This document shows positions 6,554 through 14,950 of a DNA stretch of 19,169 nt, one piece after another (within the stretch, counting starts at the first letter, position 1; each line of letters starts with the position of its first letter). Source of the stretch: UBA7236 sp964638865 (GTDB lineage: Bacteria; Bacteroidota; Bacteroidia; Chitinophagales; BACL12); NCBI GenBank assembly GCA_964638865.1, contig CAZXBG010000076.1:1-19169 (forward strand), read 5' to 3'. Position numbers and translations under genes: made by a program. The notes under the pieces were generated by a model. The model did no database searches and was not told the origin of the DNA. It was given only the letters and a program-made list of their open reading frames with translations.

Positions 6554-7930
6554 ATGAATACAGGCAGCATCTTTTTCACTTTATTGTTTCTTACTTCCAT
6601 TTTAATCGGATGCAAGCAGAATACACAGGGGATAGCAGTTCCGGAAGATCTCAATTACCATGAACATATTGCCACAATAATTTATAAGAATTGTACCCCA
6701 TGTCACCGCTCCAATTCAGCCGGACCCTTTTCACTTGCCAGTTATGAACAGGTTAAAGGGAAATCAAAAACCATCGTAAAAGTTACGCAATCACGTTTCA
6801 TGCCACCCTGGCCTGCCGATCCAACTTATACTAATTTTAAAGGAGAAAGAATTTTAAGTGAAACCGAAATTGAAATGATACGCGTATGGGCTGAAGATGG
6901 TTGTAAAGAAGGTGATGTAACCAAAAAACAAGATCCACCCAATTTCCCTGACGGTTCCCAGATAGGAGTACCGGATCTGGTAATTCCATTTCCGGAAATA
7001 TTTTTGGAAGGAAATAACAAAGACCATTTTTTTCTGGTAAAAGTTCCTTTTGAAATCCCCGAAGATAAATATGTAAAAACCATTGAATTTATTCCTGGCA
7101 ATAAAAAACTAGCGCATCACATGAATGCTAATTTAATTCAATATGAACCCGGGAAAAAGAAAAATGTTTTTGGAGGAGAAAAAATAATTGCAACTAATTT
7201 AGCAGAAAGTGCCGAGACCGTGCAAACTGCAATGGATAATAAAAATGATGATGGCACTTACCCCATTCTTGTTCCTCTTGTTTGCAATTATTTACCCGGC
7301 GTGTCTCCGGCATTATATCCTGAAGGTATTGGAGGATTTAAAATGAATAAACAAGGAGTGTTTTTTATTAATGATTATCATTTCGGTCCGGGAGCCCGCG
7401 ACACTGTTGATGCGAATTCTGTGTTAAATATCTTTTTTGATGATGCTCCGCCTAAACGACCCACTTATGAAATACTATTAGGTTCGCTCGGAGTTGCACC
7501 GGTAAAACCGGCTTTGGTTATTCCCGCAAATGAAATAAAAACGTTTACCATAGATTATTTGGTGCAAGAAGATATGAGTTTACTCACAATTAATCCGCAT
7601 ATGCATTTGCTGGGAAAAACTTTTTTAGCCTATGCACTTACTCCACAAAAGGATACTATCCCGTTGATAAGAATAAATAAATGGGATTTCAGATGGCAGT
7701 ATTTTTACACTTTTAAAAAAGTTGTTAAAATACCGGGTGGTTCAACCATACATGTGGAAGGCACTTATGATAATACAGAGAAAAATATCAACAACCCTTA
7801 TTTTCCCCCACAAGTAATTATTGACAGAGGGGATAAGTTTGACAGTATGAAAACCACCAATGAAATGTTGCAATTTATCATCACCTTTATGGAATATCAC
7901 GAAGGGGATGAAAATATAAACCTTGAATAA
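6554..7930 (+). CDS. Lipoprotein: c-type cytochrome domain plus copper type II (PHM/DBH-like) monooxygenase domain
   Basis: This 458-residue lipoprotein (lipobox LIGC, C20) has two modules. Residues about 35-120 form a monoheme cytochrome c domain with the heme site CTPCH (47-51) and a probable axial methionine M83 in FMPPWP. Residues about 140-450 resemble copper type II ascorbate-dependent monooxygenases. Candidate copper ligands are all visible: H188-H189 (LAHHM) and H276 (DYHFGPG) for one copper, H349 and H351 (NPHMHLLGK) plus M438 (TNEMLQF) for the other. GTYDNTE (403-409) matches a conserved stretch of dopamine beta-hydroxylase. The family hydroxylates unactivated C-H bonds with O2; here the cytochrome domain could supply electrons in place of ascorbate, which is inference. 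The substrate is unknown. The redoxin lipoprotein lies 57 bases upstream. Confidence 0.82.
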   Translation: MNTGSIFFTLLFLTSILIGCKQNTQGIAVPEDLNYHEHIATIIYKNCTPCHRSNSAGPFSLASYEQVKGKSKTIVKVTQSRFMPPWPADPTYTNFKGERILSETEIEMIRVWAEDGCKEGDVTKKQDPPNFPDGSQIGVPDLVIPFPEIFLEGNNKDHFFLVKVPFEIPEDKYVKTIEFIPGNKKLAHHMNANLIQYEPGKKKNVFGGEKIIATNLAESAETVQTAMDNKNDDGTYPILVPLVCNYLPGVSPALYPEGIGGFKMNKQGVFFINDYHFGPGARDTVDANSVLNIFFDDAPPKRPTYEILLGSLGVAPVKPALVIPANEIKTFTIDYLVQEDMSLLTINPHMHLLGKTFLAYALTPQKDTIPLIRINKWDFRWQYFYTFKKVVKIPGGSTIHVEGTYDNTEKNINNPYFPPQVIIDRGDKFDSMKTTNEMLQFIITFMEYHEGDENINLE

Positions 7931-7959
7931 CAGATATATTTTTATTTGCGAATTGCAGC

Positions 7960-9144
7960 ATGAAAAAAATATTCCCATATATTACAAAACCAATTCTCAT
8001 TATCAGCCTTGTTAGTTTATTCACCGACATGGCAAGTGAAATGTTATATCCGGTAATGCCGATATTTCTCACATCCATAGGGTTTTCTGCAGTATTGATA
8101 GGTGTTTTGGAAGGATTTGCAGAAATGATTGCAGGCTTAAGTAAAGGATACTTCGGACAATTATCGGATGTGCGACAAAAACGATTGCCCTTTGTACAAG
8201 CCGGATATTTATTAAGTGCAATTTCCAAACCCATGCTTGCAATATTTGCCACTCCGGTTTGGATATTTTTTACAAGAACCGTTGACAGACTCGGAAAAGG
8301 TTTACGCACAGCCCCGCGCGATGTATTATTATCTGCACAAACTGCTCCGGAAAATAAAGCCAAAGTATTCGGTTTTCACCGAAGCATGGATACTTTTGGT
8401 GCTGTATTAGGACCATCGATTGCGCTTGTATTTTTGTATTTTTATCCTGGCTCCTATAAAACATTATTTGTGATCGCATTTATTCCGGGTATTGCCGCAG
8501 TTATCTTTACTTTGTTTCTTAAAGAAAAAAAAGTTCCTCCGCTTGATAAAAAAATTAATTTTTTCTCCTTCCTAAAATATATTAAAACCTCCGACCAACA
8601 ATATCGTAAATTACTTTTAGGACTTTTAATATTTGCTTTAGTAAACAGTTCAGATATTCTGCTTTTATTAAAAATGAAAGAATCAGGAATGGATGATAGT
8701 ACAATTATTATGGTATATATTTTTTACAATTTAGTATATGCTTTATTATCCTTTCCGGCAGGCATAATTGCAGATAAGGTAGGAATAAAAAAAACCTTTA
8801 TTTTTGGTTTATTCCTTTTCGTAATTGTGTATGCCGGATTTTCACTTACTGATCAGAATTGGGTATACTGGATACTGTTTTTCCTTTATGGAGTTTATGC
8901 CGCTTGTACTGAGGGCATAGCAAAAGCCTGGATCACAAACATCAGTTTTGCAAACGAAGCCGGCACCGCAATTGGAACTTACGCCTCCCTTTCGAGTTTA
9001 GGCGCCTTTGTTGCATCTGCCAGTGCCGGATTGTTATGGGCACTTTTTAATGCCGAAACAGCTTTCGCCTTCACGGCTATAGTGGCCTTCGCAACCGCCA
9101 TCTATATGTTCACCGTACCTTATAAACTGCAGAAAACTGTGTAA
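7960..9144 (+). CDS. MFS transporter
   Basis: This 394-residue inner-membrane protein has about 12 hydrophobic segments in the major facilitator pattern. The cytoplasmic loop between segments 2 and 3 holds the motif-A equivalent GQLSDVRQKRLPF (66-78). DRLGKGLRTAPRD (109-121) is a conserved loop found in a bacterial MFS subgroup often annotated as permease or drug/sugar efflux. The central loop KEKKVPPLDKKINFF (about 188-202) divides the two halves. Helix 1 has the acidic FTDMASEMLYP signature typical of this subgroup. The substrate cannot be predicted. It lies 29 bases after the cytochrome/copper protein in the same direction, so it could be cotranscribed, but a TTTATTTG near-match to the -7 box (7941-7948) may give it its own promoter. 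Confidence 0.85.
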   Translation: MKKIFPYITKPILIISLVSLFTDMASEMLYPVMPIFLTSIGFSAVLIGVLEGFAEMIAGLSKGYFGQLSDVRQKRLPFVQAGYLLSAISKPMLAIFATPVWIFFTRTVDRLGKGLRTAPRDVLLSAQTAPENKAKVFGFHRSMDTFGAVLGPSIALVFLYFYPGSYKTLFVIAFIPGIAAVIFTLFLKEKKVPPLDKKINFFSFLKYIKTSDQQYRKLLLGLLIFALVNSSDILLLLKMKESGMDDSTIIMVYIFYNLVYALLSFPAGIIADKVGIKKTFIFGLFLFVIVYAGFSLTDQNWVYWILFFLYGVYAACTEGIAKAWITNISFANEAGTAIGTYASLSSLGAFVASASAGLLWALFNAETAFAFTAIVAFATAIYMFTVPYKLQKTV

Positions 9145-9286
9145 ACTAACTCCTTCAATTCACAAAAATCTGACGTATATTCGCCATTGATTTGGTACCG
9201 ATATATGCACAACAACCTCCATGCTTTATCACAAAATTTATTTCATTGGGCCATTGTCTCTCTAAATTTTTAATCGTAACAATCAC

Positions 9287-10606
9287 ATGAAATTAATTGA
9301 TACGATTAAAAGGACAAATCTGATTACCACAGCTAACCTGACTATCAGAGGTGCAACGCTGATCGGAAAGTTCTTATTAGTATACTTTTTAGCAAAAAAT
9401 TTAACGGTTGAACAATACGGGGTTTGGGGAATATTTACCACTTCTATCGCTTTATCACTTTATGTAGTAGGTTTAGATTTTTATACCTATTCCTCTCGAC
9501 GAATATTGGATTTTGATGTTGCAGACAGAAGTCCCATGTTGCGCGATCAATTAGTTTTTTATTTAATCAGTTATCTGGTTTTATTTCCGCTTTTAGGACT
9601 ACTTTTCGTATTTAATGTAATAGAACTCCGGTTCGCAATTTTCTTTTATGCCATCCTTCTTTTTGAACACCTTGCACAGGAAGCATACCGAACCTTCGTG
9701 GTATTTTCTAAACCGATTACAGCCAATATCATTTTATTTCTACGCACCGGTTTTTGGGCCTACTTATTATTGATACTTTGGATGAGTGGTTTCGATGGAT
9801 TGAGAAATTTGAAGGCAACCTATTTATTCTGGTTAGGTGGTGGCGCCTCTGCAGTTGGTGTATCCTTGTTTTTTCTTGCTAAAATTAAATTTAAGTCAGT
9901 AAGGCATATCCCTATTGACTGGGCATGGATAAAACAGGGAATTAAGGTGAGTTCTCTATTTTTTATCGGAACTGTAGGATATAAAATTATAGAATTTGCC
10001 GACAGATATTTTATTGATTTTTATCACACAAAAGAAGCAGTTGGGGTTTACACCTTATATGCAAATATGTGCAATATCATTGAAACTTTTGTGCATACGG
10101 CAGTTATTATTACATTTTCACCTCGTTTGATTGAAACATTTCACAAGAATAATTACGACTACCGCAAAACACTGGGACAGTTTGCGAAACAAGTTGTAAT
10201 ATATTCTATTTTAATATCTATTGCCTTATCCTTACTTATTATTCCGATGTTCCGCTCATTGGAGGATCCGCTTTACATGCAAGATTATAATGTATTTTTG
10301 GTATTGGTTTTATCCAAGATCATTCTAAACTTCTCCTTGATATTTCATTATATTTTATATGTTAGAAAAAATGATTTCCCTATCATTAAAGCAACTGTTT
10401 TGGCAGCGGTGATCAATATTTTGCTCAATTTTATACTAATTCCGTCAATGAATATCATGGGAGCTGCTCTTGCAACTGTTATCAGCTTCCTTATTGTAAT
10501 GTTCATGAAAATGTATTACACCCGAAATTTACCGGAAGCAAAACAAATTATTTACCTTCGATTCTTAAGGAATAGAAAAAAAGTGAAAAAAAATAATAAT
10601 GTCTAA
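9287..10606 (+). CDS. Polysaccharide flippase-like membrane protein (MOP superfamily)
   Basis: The 439-residue protein has about 12-14 membrane segments and the form of Wzx-type flippases, which move lipid-linked glycan units across the inner membrane. Family-like features are the N-terminal TIRGATLIGKFLLVYFLAKNLTVEQYGVWG (an early helix followed by the EYG/YG turn), a central AVGVYTLYANMCNII helix, and late helices with LNFILIPSMNIMGAALATVIS. The C-terminus is very basic (RNRKKVKKNNN), as expected for the cytoplasmic side. It is the first gene of a block of six closely packed genes. A possible -7 box (TAAATTTT, 9263-9270, one mismatch) sits 16 bases before the ATG, and the 142-base upstream gap otherwise shows nothing recognisable. 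Confidence 0.82.
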   Translation: MKLIDTIKRTNLITTANLTIRGATLIGKFLLVYFLAKNLTVEQYGVWGIFTTSIALSLYVVGLDFYTYSSRRILDFDVADRSPMLRDQLVFYLISYLVLFPLLGLLFVFNVIELRFAIFFYAILLFEHLAQEAYRTFVVFSKPITANIILFLRTGFWAYLLLILWMSGFDGLRNLKATYLFWLGGGASAVGVSLFFLAKIKFKSVRHIPIDWAWIKQGIKVSSLFFIGTVGYKIIEFADRYFIDFYHTKEAVGVYTLYANMCNIIETFVHTAVIITFSPRLIETFHKNNYDYRKTLGQFAKQVVIYSILISIALSLLIIPMFRSLEDPLYMQDYNVFLVLVLSKIILNFSLIFHYILYVRKNDFPIIKATVLAAVINILLNFILIPSMNIMGAALATVISFLIVMFMKMYYTRNLPEAKQIIYLRFLRNRKKVKKNNNV

Positions 10607-10621
10607 ATTGACCACGGTTTA

Positions 10622-11833
10622 ATGAAACAATATTTTGAAAATATCGAATGGTGGGATTATTTACTATTTCTTGTCTATAATGGAATTTTTTGTTATTTGT
10701 TACATCGTATAGGAGATGTATTTTTTGAGATCAACAAAAAAGCACTTCGAATATTCCTTCTTATTTTTCAGGTTTATTTTATACTGATCGTGTTAGATAG
10801 CTTTTTAAACTTTCTACCCTATTTACCAGATTCTGATCTTTATTCCTACATGATCAGCAGTCATCAATATCCGGAAACCAGTTCAGAAAATATTTTGGTG
10901 TTGTATTATCTCAGTTTATTTATCGGATTAATTTGTTTAAATTCTCCGGTAATCTATATATTCTTTTGCATATTTTTATATATTTTAGCCTTAATGACTT
11001 TTTTACGAGCCTGGAAAAAGATTAATCCTTCTTTTTCTATTACCAATGAAATTACTTTCTCCCTTTTATGTTTTGCATGGCCTGCGGCCGCCATTTATTT
11101 AACTGCTCCACTAAGAGAGGCTTTCGTATTATTTGGATTTGCAGTGTTTTTTAATGGATTTTTACATTTTATTTACCACAAACAATGGAAAGCATTAATT
11201 ATTGGAAGCATTATAATTTGCGCTATTCGGTTGCAACTTATCGTTTTTGTTTTTCCTATAATCGGTATTTTGGTGGTTTATAAATTGAAGATGCATGCAA
11301 TTTATAAATCCGGTATTCTGGCTATCACAATATTAATAGCGATTTTAACGGTGAGATATGTTTTGGTTGAAAAACCACTCTCCCCACAAACAATGGCAGA
11401 ACTCAGAAATGTAAACATCAGCCATGCCGGACCGCTGGGCTACGGAAACGTGGAGTGGGATTCTTATGCAGATATGGCCAGAGATTATCCTTTTATAATC
11501 GGACAGTTTATTTTTTCACCGCTGCCTATTTTTGTTGACCACGATCCGCTTTCCACTTTTATTCCATTTTTAGATCTATTATTCATGATAGTCTTATTAA
11601 TTGCCATTTTCATTAAATTCCGATATCATCTCAAACATCACAAATCAATATTATTATTCCTGCTATTTTATATAATACTTTTTGGCGCATATGAATATCA
11701 TATCACAGGCGCAGTAAGACACCGAATGCCCATTATGCTGATATTTATGCTATTAGCAACCTCAACAATAAGTAACCTGTTATTCAAGAAAAAACCAAAT
11801 GAAAAAACTGAGCATACTGCTGTCGACAATTAA
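10622..11833 (+). CDS. Polytopic membrane protein, candidate glycan polymerase (Wzy-like)
   Basis: The 403-residue protein has about 10-11 hydrophobic segments and no enzymatic signature I can name. Pointers to a Wzy/EpsG-type polymerase are weak but consistent: LPDSDLYSYMISSHQYP after the early helices, the TAPLREAFVLFGF segment followed by an Arg in IRLQLIVF, the outer loop FSPLPIFVDHDPLSTF, and its place between a flippase and glycosyltransferases. These polymerases vary greatly in sequence and are usually recognised by topology and context. The flippase gene ends 15 bases upstream. The last 35 bases overlap the next gene in another frame, encoding a polar tail (KKKPNEKTEHTAVDN). An O-antigen ligase or O-acetyl-carrier role cannot be excluded. 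Confidence 0.65.
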   Translation: MKQYFENIEWWDYLLFLVYNGIFCYLLHRIGDVFFEINKKALRIFLLIFQVYFILIVLDSFLNFLPYLPDSDLYSYMISSHQYPETSSENILVLYYLSLFIGLICLNSPVIYIFFCIFLYILALMTFLRAWKKINPSFSITNEITFSLLCFAWPAAAIYLTAPLREAFVLFGFAVFFNGFLHFIYHKQWKALIIGSIIICAIRLQLIVFVFPIIGILVVYKLKMHAIYKSGILAITILIAILTVRYVLVEKPLSPQTMAELRNVNISHAGPLGYGNVEWDSYADMARDYPFIIGQFIFSPLPIFVDHDPLSTFIPFLDLLFMIVLLIAIFIKFRYHLKHHKSILLFLLFYIILFGAYEYHITGAVRHRMPIMLIFMLLATSTISNLLFKKKPNEKTEHTAVDN

Positions 11834-12611
11834 TGACAGAATTTATGCAGCCGAATCTATTTTACTTCAAAACTTTGAGGACACTGAAATTATTGTAGTA
11901 CACCAAATAACCGAATCCAATACCTCCGAAAAATATGTTTCATTTTATGCTAAATATGACAAAGATAAAATCAAATTTATATCCCGGTTCGAAAAAGGAA
12001 CGGGAAGAAGCCGAAATTGCGCAATGGAAAATGCCGATGGAGACTTATTTTATTTATGTGATGATGATCTGATTTTTAAAGAAGATTTTTATCGTAACAT
12101 AATGGAGGCATCAGCACAATTTCCTTCCGCAGATATAATGACATTTAAAGTAGAAACAACGGACAACCAACCCTATAAAAATTATCCTGTTTCTTCATTT
12201 CCGCACAACTTACGCAGCAGCGCAACGGTTTCGATAGTAGAAATGGTAATCAGAAAAGCGGCATATCAAAAAGGCTTGGTAAATTTTGATGAACGTTTCG
12301 GATTGGGAACAAAATACAATACCGGGGAAGAATTTGTAATGTTAAGCGATGGGCTGAAAAAAGGGTTAAAGGCAGTTTACGTTCCGGAATACCTTGTGCA
12401 ACATCCTCCGATAAGTTCAGGAAAAATATTTAATAAAGAAGTAGCATTCGATAAAGGCGCTATGATAGCAAAAGTGTATGGATGGAAATTTTTAATCATA
12501 GACGGATTATTTGCAATACGAAAGTATAGGGAATATAAAAAATCGCTGGGGTTGTTTACTTTTATCTACCATATCTATAAAGGAAGTTTTAAATTTTTAC
12601 TTAATGGCTGA
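11799..12611 (+). CDS. Glycosyltransferase, GT-A fold (family 2-like)
   Basis: The 270-residue protein opens with a beta-strand KLSILLST in place of the usual VSVIIPT. The nucleotide-sugar binding half includes DTEIIVVHQ, GTGRSRNCAMENADGDL (residues about 67-83) and the metal-binding CDDDLIF (87-93). The acceptor half includes FGLGTKYNTGEEFVML, whose Glu pair is a candidate catalytic base. A C-terminal tail (LIIDGLFAIRKYREYKKSLGLFTFIYHIYKGSFKF) is amphipathic and could touch the membrane. Donor and acceptor sugars are unknown. It starts inside the end of the polymerase-like gene (35-base overlap) and overlaps the following glycosyltransferase by 8 bases, which suggests coupled translation. 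Confidence 0.77.
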   Translation: MKKLSILLSTINDRIYAAESILLQNFEDTEIIVVHQITESNTSEKYVSFYAKYDKDKIKFISRFEKGTGRSRNCAMENADGDLFYLCDDDLIFKEDFYRNIMEASAQFPSADIMTFKVETTDNQPYKNYPVSSFPHNLRSSATVSIVEMVIRKAAYQKGLVNFDERFGLGTKYNTGEEFVMLSDGLKKGLKAVYVPEYLVQHPPISSGKIFNKEVAFDKGAMIAKVYGWKFLIIDGLFAIRKYREYKKSLGLFTFIYHIYKGSFKFLLNG

Positions 12612-13362
12612 ACCTCTTGTATCTGTTATAATGCCGGTGTATAATTCAGAACGTTTTCTGGAGGATGCCATCAGGTCTGTTTTGAATCAGGTTTACATGA
12701 ATTGGGAACTCTGGTTAATTGATGATAATAGCAGTGATAATTCCAGGCAAATAATTTCAAACTTTACTGCTATAGATAAAAGGATCAAAAGTATTTTTCT
12801 TGCCACAAACGGTGGAACAGCAATAACAAGAAATACGGCAATTTTAAGATCCGAAGGAAAATATATTGCTTTTTTAGATGCGGATGATCTTTGGTTAAAC
12901 GAAAAATTATCACAACAGATCAGTTTTATGGAGGTGAATGAACATTCATTCACTTATACCAATTATACCACGATGGATGAAAATGGCAATGACCTGAAAA
13001 AAACAATTCATGCTCCCAAAACAGTGCGTTACAGACAATTATTGAAAAATAATACTATTGGTTGTTTAACAGCAGTTTACAATACCGAAAAATTAGGTAA
13101 AATGTTAATGCCTGAAATTCGCAAGCGACAGGATTACGGTTTATGGTTGAATATCCTCAAAAAAGGTGTTGTCGGATACGGATTACAAGAATCGCTCGCA
13201 ATTTATCGAACAGGTGGAACTTCGCTCTCCAATAAAAAAACGAATGTATTAAAATACAACTGGGTATTGTTGCGGAAACATCAGAATTTATCCTTTTTGG
13301 TATCTCTATATTATTTCATCTGTTTTATTTTCAACAAGTCCATTAAATATCTTAAACTATGA
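12604..13362 (+). CDS. Glycosyltransferase family 2 (WcaA/WbbJ-like)
   Basis: This is a canonical inverting GT2 with N-terminal VSVIMPVYNSERFLEDAI, the UDP-binding strand WLIDDNSSDNS, GTAITRNTAI (residues 71-80), DADD metal motif (92-95) and the RQDYGLWL block (175-182) holding the catalytic-base aspartate D177. Length is 252 residues. The start is set at the ATG 12604: the open frame runs 93 bases further upstream, but those residues show no glycosyltransferase similarity and lie inside the preceding gene, whereas MAEPLVSVIMP is a standard N-terminus. It overlaps the upstream gene by 8 bases and the downstream one by 4 (ATGA). The C-terminal hydrophobic stretch FLVSLYYFICFIF suggests membrane association. 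The sugar specificity is unknown. Confidence 0.88.
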   Translation: MAEPLVSVIMPVYNSERFLEDAIRSVLNQVYMNWELWLIDDNSSDNSRQIISNFTAIDKRIKSIFLATNGGTAITRNTAILRSEGKYIAFLDADDLWLNEKLSQQISFMEVNEHSFTYTNYTTMDENGNDLKKTIHAPKTVRYRQLLKNNTIGCLTAVYNTEKLGKMLMPEIRKRQDYGLWLNILKKGVVGYGLQESLAIYRTGGTSLSNKKTNVLKYNWVLLRKHQNLSFLVSLYYFICFIFNKSIKYLKL

Positions 13363-14021
13363 GTAAAGCATTAATTTTCGGTTCAACTGGCTTAACAGGT
13401 TCAACCTTACTTCAACATTTACTGAAGGAAAAGTATTATTCTGAAATTGTTTGTTTTGTCCGTCGTGAAATAACCTCCGCAAATGCAGGACTTAAATATA
13501 TTGTTACAGATTTTAGGGATCTGGAATCACATGGAAAAGAATTCGAAAATGCCGATGTTTATTGTTGTCTTGGCACTACGATAAAAAAAGTAAATTATGA
13601 CAAAGAAAAATTTAAGGAAGCTGATCTTTATACTCCCTTATTGATTGCAGGCTGTTCACAAAAGTATAATGCAAATCAATTATTGATCATTTCGGCAATG
13701 GGTGCAAATAGCAAATCCTCCATTTTTTATAATAAGGTAAAAGGGGAATTACAGGATAAATTATTTGCGATCAAACTAAATTCGCTGCATATATTACAGC
13801 CCTCTTTATTAGTTGGCGACCGCATTGAAAAAAGGGCCGGAGAAAGGATAGGAGAAATAATTTTAAAGCTTACAAAACCATTGTTAATTGGAGGATTAAA
13901 AAAATATAGGGCCATTAATGTTTCCGCAATTGCAAAAGCAATGTTAAAATTGGCTAAAGAGCACAAGCAAGGAGCGTATATTTATACATCTGACCTTATT
14001 CAACAAATTGCAGATGCGTAA
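13359..14021 (+). CDS. NAD(P)-binding Rossmann-fold protein (SDR-like, HTATIP2-type)
   Basis: The 220-residue protein starts with a strand and glycine motif ALIFGSTGLTGSTLL (GxxGxxG, residues 7-13 region), then an Arg-Arg (FVRRE) after the second strand that favours NADP, a DFRDL segment, CCLGTT (residues about 69-74), SAMGAN, and an FYNKVKGELQ stretch whose Tyr and Lys fit the YxxxK pair of atypical short-chain reductases. Such proteins are usually annotated as NAD(P)H-binding oxidoreductases; reaction and substrate are unknown. It overlaps the glycosyltransferase by four bases and queG by eight, so it is inside the transcription unit, but a link to glycan or tRNA chemistry is unproven. Confidence 0.8.
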   Translation: MSKALIFGSTGLTGSTLLQHLLKEKYYSEIVCFVRREITSANAGLKYIVTDFRDLESHGKEFENADVYCCLGTTIKKVNYDKEKFKEADLYTPLLIAGCSQKYNANQLLIISAMGANSKSSIFYNKVKGELQDKLFAIKLNSLHILQPSLLVGDRIEKRAGERIGEIILKLTKPLLIGGLKKYRAINVSAIAKAMLKLAKEHKQGAYIYTSDLIQQIADA

Positions 14022-14946
14022 TTCGACCAAAGAAAATATTACAGCATTTATTAAAAAAGGTGCCGCTGATATAGGATTTTCTTATTGCGGAATATCAAAA
14101 GCGGGACAACTGGATGAAGAAGCCCGATTATTAGAAAAATGGCTGAATCAGAACCGCCATGGCAAAATGTTTTACATGGAGAACCATTTTGATATGCGTA
14201 TTGATCCCACCAAATTAGTACCGGATTCCAAATCAGTGATTAGTTTAATGTACAATTATTTTCCGGAAAAACATCAACCGGAAAATGCGGGTTACCATAT
14301 ATCTGCTTATGCTTTCGGAGAAGATTATCACGTAGTTATTAAAGATAAATTATATACTTTTATAAACGATATTAAAAATATTGCGGGCGATTTTCATAGC
14401 AGGGTATTTGTTGATTCGGCACCGGTTCTCGAAAAAGCATGGGCTCAGAAAAGCGGATTAGGCTGGCAGGGAAAAAATACCAATATCATTAATCCGCGTT
14501 CGGGTTCCTTTTTTTTTCTTGCAGAAATTATTTGTGATCTCGAATTGATCTACGACGGTCCCATGAAAGATTATTGTGGAACTTGTACTGCCTGTATTGA
14601 TGCCTGTCCCACTGACGCGCTGCACGATCCATATTATATTGATGCAACTAAATGTATCTCCTATTTAACCATTGAGCTAAAAGATGAATTTATTTCCACT
14701 GAATTTAAAGGCAAAATGGAAGATCGGATATTCGGTTGTGATATTTGTCAGGATGTTTGCCCCTGGAATCGATTTTCCACTCCCCACACGGAAAATAAAT
14801 TTAAACCAAAACCGGAATTACTGGAATTTAACAAAAAGGATTGGGAGCAACTTTCAGAAGATTTCTTCAACAAAATATTTAAAGATTCTGCTGTACAGAG
14901 AACAAAATATAAAGGTTTAAAACGCAATATTGATTTTTTGCGATAA
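14014..14946 (+). CDS. queG: Epoxyqueuosine reductase QueG
   Basis: QueG reduces epoxyqueuosine to queuosine at wobble position 34 of tRNAs with GUN anticodons, using cobalamin and two [4Fe-4S] clusters. The 310-residue protein shows VFVDSAPVLEKAWAQKSGLGWQG with the catalytic aspartate at residue 134, the same number as in the E. coli enzyme. Cluster cysteines are 188, 191, 194 and 198 (CGTCTACIDAC) and 214, 242, 245 and 249 (KCISYL, GCDICQDVCPW). It lacks the C-terminal HEAT-repeat extension of the longer (about 380-residue) E. coli form. ATG 14014 is chosen over a TTG two codons earlier. It overlaps the preceding gene by 8 bases and converges on tlpA-like with only 4 bases between stop codons. 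Confidence 0.92.
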   Translation: MRNSTKENITAFIKKGAADIGFSYCGISKAGQLDEEARLLEKWLNQNRHGKMFYMENHFDMRIDPTKLVPDSKSVISLMYNYFPEKHQPENAGYHISAYAFGEDYHVVIKDKLYTFINDIKNIAGDFHSRVFVDSAPVLEKAWAQKSGLGWQGKNTNIINPRSGSFFFLAEIICDLELIYDGPMKDYCGTCTACIDACPTDALHDPYYIDATKCISYLTIELKDEFISTEFKGKMEDRIFGCDICQDVCPWNRFSTPHTENKFKPKPELLEFNKKDWEQLSEDFFNKIFKDSAVQRTKYKGLKRNIDFLR

Positions 14947-14950
14947 CAGA

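Noticed and set aside
7887..8363. 158-codon open frame on the minus strand
   Set aside because: It overlaps the 5' part of the MFS transporter and the end of the cytochrome-copper gene; no recognisable protein features.
9145..9286. Possible regulatory element before the glycan genes
   Set aside because: Only near-matches to -7 boxes (TATATTCG at 9176, TAAATTTT at 9263); no conserved leader, hairpin or small gene could be supported.
12511..12603. N-terminal extension of the second glycosyltransferase
   Set aside because: Those 31 codons lie inside the preceding gene and add nothing glycosyltransferase-like; MAEPLVSVIMP at 12604 is the natural start.
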